Assembly (NCBI GenBank): GCA_964473995.1 | Contig: CAYYRB010000049.1 | Coordinates: 1-19,376, forward strand | Length of the DNA: 19,376 nt | Reading direction: 5' to 3' | Source of the DNA: JAKRSD01 sp964473995 | Lineage (GTDB): Bacteria; Bacteroidota; Bacteroidia; CAIKAF01 | Shown: piece after piece, positions 14,779-19,376 of the stretch | Layout of the letters: the number at the start of each line of letters is the position of its first letter | Numbering within the stretch: position 1 is the first letter of the stretch | Notes under the pieces: generated by a model | Told to the model about the DNA's origin: nothing | Databases searched by the model: none | Seen by the model: the letters and a program-made list of their open reading frames with translations, nothing else | Translations under genes and position numbers: made by a program

Positions 14779-16838
14779 GCCTGGTTGTAAGAGTCTGTGC
14801 CCCTGCAGTCGGCATGTGAGGAAAGTTCCACTTTTACGGTTGGGTTTTGCGTGAGAAATTCAAATACTTTGTCTAACTGCACTTTGCTCAGGGGTCTCAG
14901 GTCCGATTTATCGAAATCGTAATAAATATTTTCCACCTCAAATACCGCCTGCTTCCGGATCGCGTCTATGCATATTTCTTGAACCACTCTTTTTTCATTT
15001 CCGCGTATCGTGTATTTCAATTTTTTAACGGCGGGCAGATATCCCTTCAGGGCGGGCTGAACGGAGTAGTTACGGATAATCTCGGTAAGTTCCTTATCGG
15101 GTGTGCCATATCCGTCCGTGGCTTTGCCTAAAAGCAACTCGCCGTTTTCATCCGTGGAGAGGCGTTTTTCGGCACCGTCTTTTTCGTCACGTACAATGAA
15201 TGCCCCATTTTTAATCGGCTGCCTGGTTTCGCAATCAACTACCCGTACCACGAGATCAACAGCCCATTTCTCTAAAAAATCTAGGGAGTCCGAAGTCATG
15301 TAAATCGTTTTGTGGATAATTTGCGCACCCCTGAGTCCTTTTGTACTCGCATATACTTTTTCTACCAATGTGTAGCCTTTTTTTTCGGCTATGATTTCAT
15401 AGTTACTTTCTTTATCAATTGAGGCTTTGAATCGGCCATTTTCATCGGTGACTACACGTATTTTTTCACCGGGCGAGAGGTGGGTTATCGTTACGAGGGC
15501 ACCGGCTAACGGCCTGTTTTCCGCATTTTTGAGCAAAACCACCCCGTCCAATTCAAATATGGAACGGTTGATGTCTACCTGGTACAACCGATCGGTAAAA
15601 TCTCCTCTGTCCGAAGAAAAATAGCCGGTTTTTTCTTCGTCTGCGGTAATGTATGCGAAATCGTCAGAAGCACTGTTTATGGGATATCCCATATTTTGCG
15701 GAGAGCGAAAATTTCCATTTTCCAGCCGGCTGCTGAAAACATCCAGCCCTCCGAGACCGGGATGTCCTTTGGAAGCGAAATACAGGTTTCCCGATTTGGC
15801 AATAAAGGGAAACATTTCATCGTAGGGTGTATTGATGACCGGACCCAGGTTTTCAGGTTTCCCCCATCCGTTTTCGGTTTTGGTGCTTTTCCATATATCC
15901 GTACCGCCGCGGCCTCCGGGCATATCAGAAACAAAATAAAGCGTTTTGTCATCCGGCGAAATGGCTGCATGCCCAATGGAATATAACTTTGAATTATAAG
16001 GGAAAGCCTCAGCCGCGCCCCATTTTCCGTTATCATTTTTTTGAAAAATATAAAGACCCAAAGCGACCAACTCGTCATTTTTTACATCTTTTTCGGTACG
16101 ATTCCGGGTGAGGTAGGCCGTTTGTTGATCGGCACTATAACAAACAGGTCCGTCATGTGCCCGACTCATCATTTTATGTGCCTGACGCTCGGCGCCTTTT
16201 TTATAACCGGCACCATTTTCATCTTTCTCGGTATAATATAGATTAAGAAACGCCGATCCGTCCCGGCCAAATTTTCGGTTCAGGGCATTATTGGTTCTCG
16301 CCGATGCGTAAACCAGGCCGTTGCCGTAGAATGCGGTGCCGAAATCTCCCGCCTCCTTGTTGAAGGGAAGTTTTTTTACGGTGAAATCGGCGCTGTCGGT
16401 CGAGAGTTTTCGTGTTATGGAAGACAAATCGGTGAAATTGTTCACCAAGCTGTTTTGCGGATCGGAGACCGACAAACGGGTAAGAACGTCTTCGGCTTCG
16501 GCATCGCGCTGCAAATAGCGCAACACTTCGAAATACGCGACCAGATCCTCATTGTTGGGAATAATCCGGTTGATGAATTCCCCGAAGCGGCGGGCCGCTT
16601 TTTCATAGTGCCTGGCGTATGCATGGGAGTAGGCTGCCCGACGTAGCATCTGCCAATCGGCAGATTTTCCTTTTTCGGCGCGTTTTAGATTTTTTTCGGA
16701 TAATTCGTCAAACAGGGGAGCCGCTTTGTCATATTCCAGATTGCGATAATATTCTTCGGCCATCCGCTGCTTTATGGATTGGGCTGAAACCGCCCCGGCA
16801 AAGAGCAGGGAAAGAAAAAGAGAACCGGTTGTTTTCAT
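14779..16838 (-). CDS. PorE-like TPR / beta-propeller / CRD / OmpA-domain protein, 3' end missing
   Basis: 686 residues are readable before the gap. A signal peptide (1-20, GAVSAQ) is followed by TPR-like helices (about 22-125). Next comes a PD40-type beta-propeller (about 165-430) with repeated blades such as AISPDDKTLYFVSDMPGG, LYFASKGHPGLGGLDVFSS and TGYFSSDRGDF. One or two carboxypeptidase-regulatory-like beta domains follow (430-500 and about 530-605). The start of an OmpA_C domain is at 638-686, with IYYDFDKSDLRP and SSHADCRGTDSYNQ. This domain order is that of PorE (Porphyromonas), which anchors type IX secretion components to peptidoglycan. The second half of the OmpA domain, with the arginine that helps bind diaminopimelate, is lost in the gap. 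The gene starts 32 nt after the PorP/SprF gene, forming a T9SS triad with the adhesin upstream. Many paralogues exist in Bacteroidota, so true PorE orthology is not claimed. Confidence 0.88.
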
Positions 16839-16870
16839 GATGTACTATTTTGTGGGGTAAAGCGAAAAAA

Positions 16871-17812
16871 TTAAAAATAACGGGGGGATAGGTATGGTCT
16901 CCGCTTGCTCATGAAATCAAAGCTGACCATGATTTCATGCGTTCCTTTTTGGTTGGTGCGGGGAATATTCATCCCGTTGACCGGAAAATCGAAAGCATAT
17001 CCGAAGGTCATGAATTCCTTAATTTGCAGGGCCATATTTACGCCCACGGATTCATGGAAACGGTACATGGAACCGATCCAAAGGGTGTTAAACAATAGGA
17101 AATTGGCATTTAAATCAAAGGTGATGGGCGCATTTTCCGTTATTTTAATCAGTGTGCTCGGCTTAAAATCCACCACGCTGTTCAGCTTAAATACATACCC
17201 ACCCGTGATGTAAAAATGCCTGCGCTGCAAAGCCTCCCCGATATTTACTCCATCGCCGATTCGGTTGCGGAGCAAACGCGGAATGGAAAATCCCGCAAAA
17301 TGCCGTTCTCCGTAGTAATATAAACCTGCACCAAAATTTGGCCGTACTTTACTGGCATAATAGGTGTATATGGGATCATTGGGATCCAATGGTTTTGTTT
17401 TTTGAAAATCATATACCTGCCAATCTGCCCCGGCACTAAGTCCGAAATTGAGCCTATGTCCTTTTTTATTTAATCGGATGCCGTAGGAAACATCAGCTGA
17501 AACAGAGGTGCGGCTTCTGGCCCCAATTTTATCGTTACTGGCATGCAGGCCTACTCCGATGTTATAAATACTCACCGGGGCATGCACTGAAAGAAACTGG
17601 CTTGTTGGCGCACCGTCAATGCCAACCCATTGAAACCGACCTATACCTACGGCGCTTATCGAGCCTCTACTTCCCGCATAAGCCGGATTGAAAAGCAGAG
17701 GATTAAACATGTATAGCGAAGCCTGTTCCTCGGTTTGGGCAAAAGAATTATTGGTAAGCATAAGGGTGAGTAAACCCATTAGAACATGTGTTCTAAAATT
17801 GATCGTTTTCAT
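16871..17812 (-). CDS. PorP/SprF family type IX secretion outer-membrane protein
   Basis: A 313-aa protein of the usual family length with a signal peptide (about 1-26, NNSFAQ). It carries the family hallmark YMFNPLLFNPAYAGSRGS (34-51) followed by a WVGIDGAPTSQFLSVHAP-type segment (62-79), then alternating beta strands ending in an aromatic C-terminus (PRYF), as expected for an outer-membrane barrel. In Flavobacterium johnsoniae SprF is needed for secretion and surface display of the adhesin SprB, and SprF-like proteins are paired with cargo carrying type B C-terminal domains. The gene sits 46 nt after just such a cargo gene and 32 nt before an OmpA-type protein. It is therefore probably the dedicated partner of the upstream adhesin, which is an inference from synteny. 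Confidence 0.92.
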   Translation of the reverse strand: MKTINFRTHVLMGLLTLMLTNNSFAQTEEQASLYMFNPLLFNPAYAGSRGSISAVGIGRFQWVGIDGAPTSQFLSVHAPVSIYNIGVGLHASNDKIGARSRTSVSADVSYGIRLNKKGHRLNFGLSAGADWQVYDFQKTKPLDPNDPIYTYYASKVRPNFGAGLYYYGERHFAGFSIPRLLRNRIGDGVNIGEALQRRHFYITGGYVFKLNSVVDFKPSTLIKITENAPITFDLNANFLLFNTLWIGSMYRFHESVGVNMALQIKEFMTFGYAFDFPVNGMNIPRTNQKGTHEIMVSFDFMSKRRPYLSPRYF

Positions 17813-17858
17813 ACAAGTTGGTTTTTTTGGTTAATTCGTAAGTGGTTAGGTAGGTCGG

Positions 17859-19376
17859 TTAATATTGAAGTTCCAGATAACCCGTTAGTATTTTCTTCCC
17901 TTCTTTGTCTAATTTGACAATGTAGAAATACGTACCCGCGGGAAGCTTGCCATTACCCGTAGTGAGCATTCCGGATGATTTTCCGTCCCAGTCGTTGTTA
18001 TATGGGTATGCCCTGAATACTTCATTGCCCCAACGGTTGTAGATTTCCACTCCCGAATCTTTCAATTTTTCCAGACCTGGAATGATCCAACGATCGTTCA
18101 TGTCATCAAAATTGGGCGTTACCAGATTGGGGACCTCTCCGAAAATACAGTCAATAAACACACTTAATGTGTCCTGACAGCTATTTTCGTCCGTTACCGT
18201 AAGTTGATAAAGTCCGTCGGCGACGTCGTATAAGTCCTCAGAAGCTTGTCCGTTACTCCAATCAAATGCATAGGGTTGCGTACCGCCTGTTGTGTTGATT
18301 TGGGCATTACCCAACTCAAAACCGCAGATTCCGTGAACAACAGATCCCAATGTGGCTTCAAGTTCTGCAGGCTCCGTTATAACAATCTCGCCTTGGGTTG
18401 CGCATCCATTGTTTACGGTAACCGTCACCGAATACGTACCTGGAGCCAGTCCGTTAATCAATGAATCTGCAGATCCGTTCGACCACGTAAACTCAAACGG
18501 GCCGACCGCCTGGGAAACGATAACCGTGGCCGTTCCGCCGTTATCACCGAAACAGGGACTGTTTGAGTAAACCATGGTCAATTCGGGCGTAGCTACCACC
18601 ACATTAAATGAACAGGATACTCTGTTTCCTGAAGCATCAACAGCGGTGTAAGTTACTGTGCTGGCGCCTATCGGGAACGTTGCTCCGGGTTGATAATTTG
18701 AATTGATCACTACACCGGGACAGTTATCGGTTATTGTGGGAATCCTCCAAGTAACGGTAGTCTCACAACTTTGTATGTCCTCAGGACAATTCAAAATCAC
18801 GGGCTCTTGATTGTCAGATACGATTACGGGGAATGAGCATTGGGTCACATTGCCGGCATTATCCGTTACAATCCAGGTAACCGTGGTTATTCCTGCCTGA
18901 AACTCCACACCGTCCAACGAGGTTCCGCTGCCTGTGGTAGCACCGCTGAGTTGATAGGAAACGGAAGGTACGGTACAGTTATCAAAGGTTACGGGATTCC
19001 ACGAGAGGCCGAAGTGCGTGTAGCTGCACAACCCCTCATCCATGAATACTTCTTCTCCTTTTCCTGTTCCGCAGTTTAAAATTATCGGTGCCTGAACATC
19101 CGTTACGTTGACGGTGAAAGAACAGGAGCTGCTATTCCCCGCATTATCCGATGCCGTCCAGGTAACCGTTGTTAATCCCACATTGAAAGAGACTCCGTTT
19201 AGAGTTCCCGTGCCGCTCCCCGTAGTGGCACCTGAGAGCACAAAACTTAGGTTGGAAATGGTACAATTATCAGTAACCACCGCATCCCATGCAGAGCCGC
19301 CGTGGGTATAAGTACAAACTCCTTGCTGAGTGGTTACGGATTGGTTGGCACCTGAACCACATTCTACCATAGCGGG
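17859..19376 (-). CDS. gliding-motility/T9SS type B adhesin with HYR and SprB repeats, 5' partial
   Basis: The open frame runs off the window edge: the Met at 19370 is internal to a repeat, preceded by Pro-Ala codons, so the protein is longer upstream. Using that Met as residue 1, two closely similar HYR-type repeats lie at about 4-99 and 100-194 (period about 95 aa, each with TDNCT or FDNCT, a SGATTGSGT segment, and TVTW.. DNAGN.. CSF). A third, shorter and diverged HYR domain is at about 195-260. Two SprB-type repeats (about 270-335 and 345-408; FTWSNGS/FDWSNGQ, GTYSVTV/GLYQLTV) follow. The C-terminus (411-503) is a gliding motility-associated type B domain with NLVTPNFDDMNDRWIIPG, IYNRWGNEVF, WDGKS, LPAGTYFYIV and GYLELQY. 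It is thus a T9SS-secreted surface protein. The PorP/SprF and OmpA-type genes follow in the same direction. Confidence 0.93.
   Translation of the reverse strand, partial: PAMVECGSGANQSVTTQQGVCTYTHGGSAWDAVVTDNCTISNLSFVLSGATTGSGTGTLNGVSFNVGLTTVTWTASDNAGNSSSCSFTVNVTDVQAPIILNCGTGKGEEVFMDEGLCSYTHFGLSWNPVTFDNCTVPSVSYQLSGATTGSGTSLDGVEFQAGITTVTWIVTDNAGNVTQCSFPVIVSDNQEPVILNCPEDIQSCETTVTWRIPTITDNCPGVVINSNYQPGATFPIGASTVTYTAVDASGNRVSCSFNVVVATPELTMVYSNSPCFGDNGGTATVIVSQAVGPFEFTWSNGSADSLINGLAPGTYSVTVTVNNGCATQGEIVITEPAELEATLGSVVHGICGFELGNAQINTTGGTQPYAFDWSNGQASEDLYDVADGLYQLTVTDENSCQDTLSVFIDCIFGEVPNLVTPNFDDMNDRWIIPGLEKLKDSGVEIYNRWGNEVFRAYPYNNDWDGKSSGMLTTGNGKLPAGTYFYIVKLDKEGKKILTGYLELQY

Noticed and set aside
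1..19376. CRISPR array, tRNA, rRNA, or phage/IS transposase genes
   Set aside because: No regularly spaced direct repeats, cloverleaf-like segments, rRNA signatures or transposase motifs were seen on reading both strands.

Overview
The window looks like a draft-assembly contig from a Bacteroidota (Bacteroidetes) organism. The main reasons are a type IX secretion (T9SS) cargo with a gliding-motility-type C-terminal domain, a PorP/SprF-family outer-membrane protein and a TPR/beta-propeller/OmpA lipoprotein-like partner side by side. A RidA/ABC-F pair and a fused MMPL-acyltransferase-methyltransferase protein of a kind seen in this phylum fit the same picture, as does a likely promoter of the TTTG-CACC type and the near absence of Shine-Dalgarno sequences. 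Two 100-N runs (2481-2580 and 14679-14778) mark scaffold joins of unknown true length, and both abut palindromic repeat-like DNA.

Layout. (1) 49-2428, plus strand: an ABC-F translation-factor ATPase and a RidA family deaminase, separated by a 7-bp degenerate tandem repeat. (2) 2429-3158: a scaffold gap, then a visibly AT-rich islet holding one minus-strand gene for a 132-aa cysteine-containing protein. The islet is bounded by a 10-bp inverted repeat, TGTTAGCGGT. (3) 3159-13287, minus strand: five tightly packed genes, spaced 17, 3, 28 and 4 bases apart, that look like one operon. In transcription order they are a DUF4236 membrane-anchored protein, a non-hydrolysing UDP-GlcNAc 2-epimerase, a polysaccharide-deacetylase-like protein that seems to lack the usual N-terminal domain, a 1277-aa trifunctional MMPL exporter/PlsC acyltransferase/SAM methyltransferase, and a secreted M16 zinc peptidase. 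(4) 13288-13544: an AT-rich divergent intergenic region. (5) 13545-14449, plus strand: a conserved TPR-like gene broken by two +1 frameshifts in homopolymer-rich spots. (6) 14574-19376, minus strand: a T9SS/gliding module. In transcription order it has an HYR/SprB-repeat adhesin with a type B C-terminal domain (5' end outside the window), a PorP/SprF protein, and a PorE-like TPR-propeller-CRD-OmpA protein whose 3' end is lost in the second gap.

How the genes may work together. The T9SS triad is a familiar arrangement: the cargo is secreted through T9SS, the SprF-like protein serves as its outer-membrane partner, and the OmpA-type protein ties the complex to peptidoglycan. The five-gene operon is the least explained part. 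It joins nucleotide-sugar chemistry (GlcNAc to ManNAc), carbohydrate deacetylation, lipid acylation, methylation and RND-type export with a periplasmic protease. My inference is the assembly and export of an acylated or methylated envelope glycolipid or polyketide-like lipid. No polyketide or fatty-acid synthase genes are present in the window to name the product.
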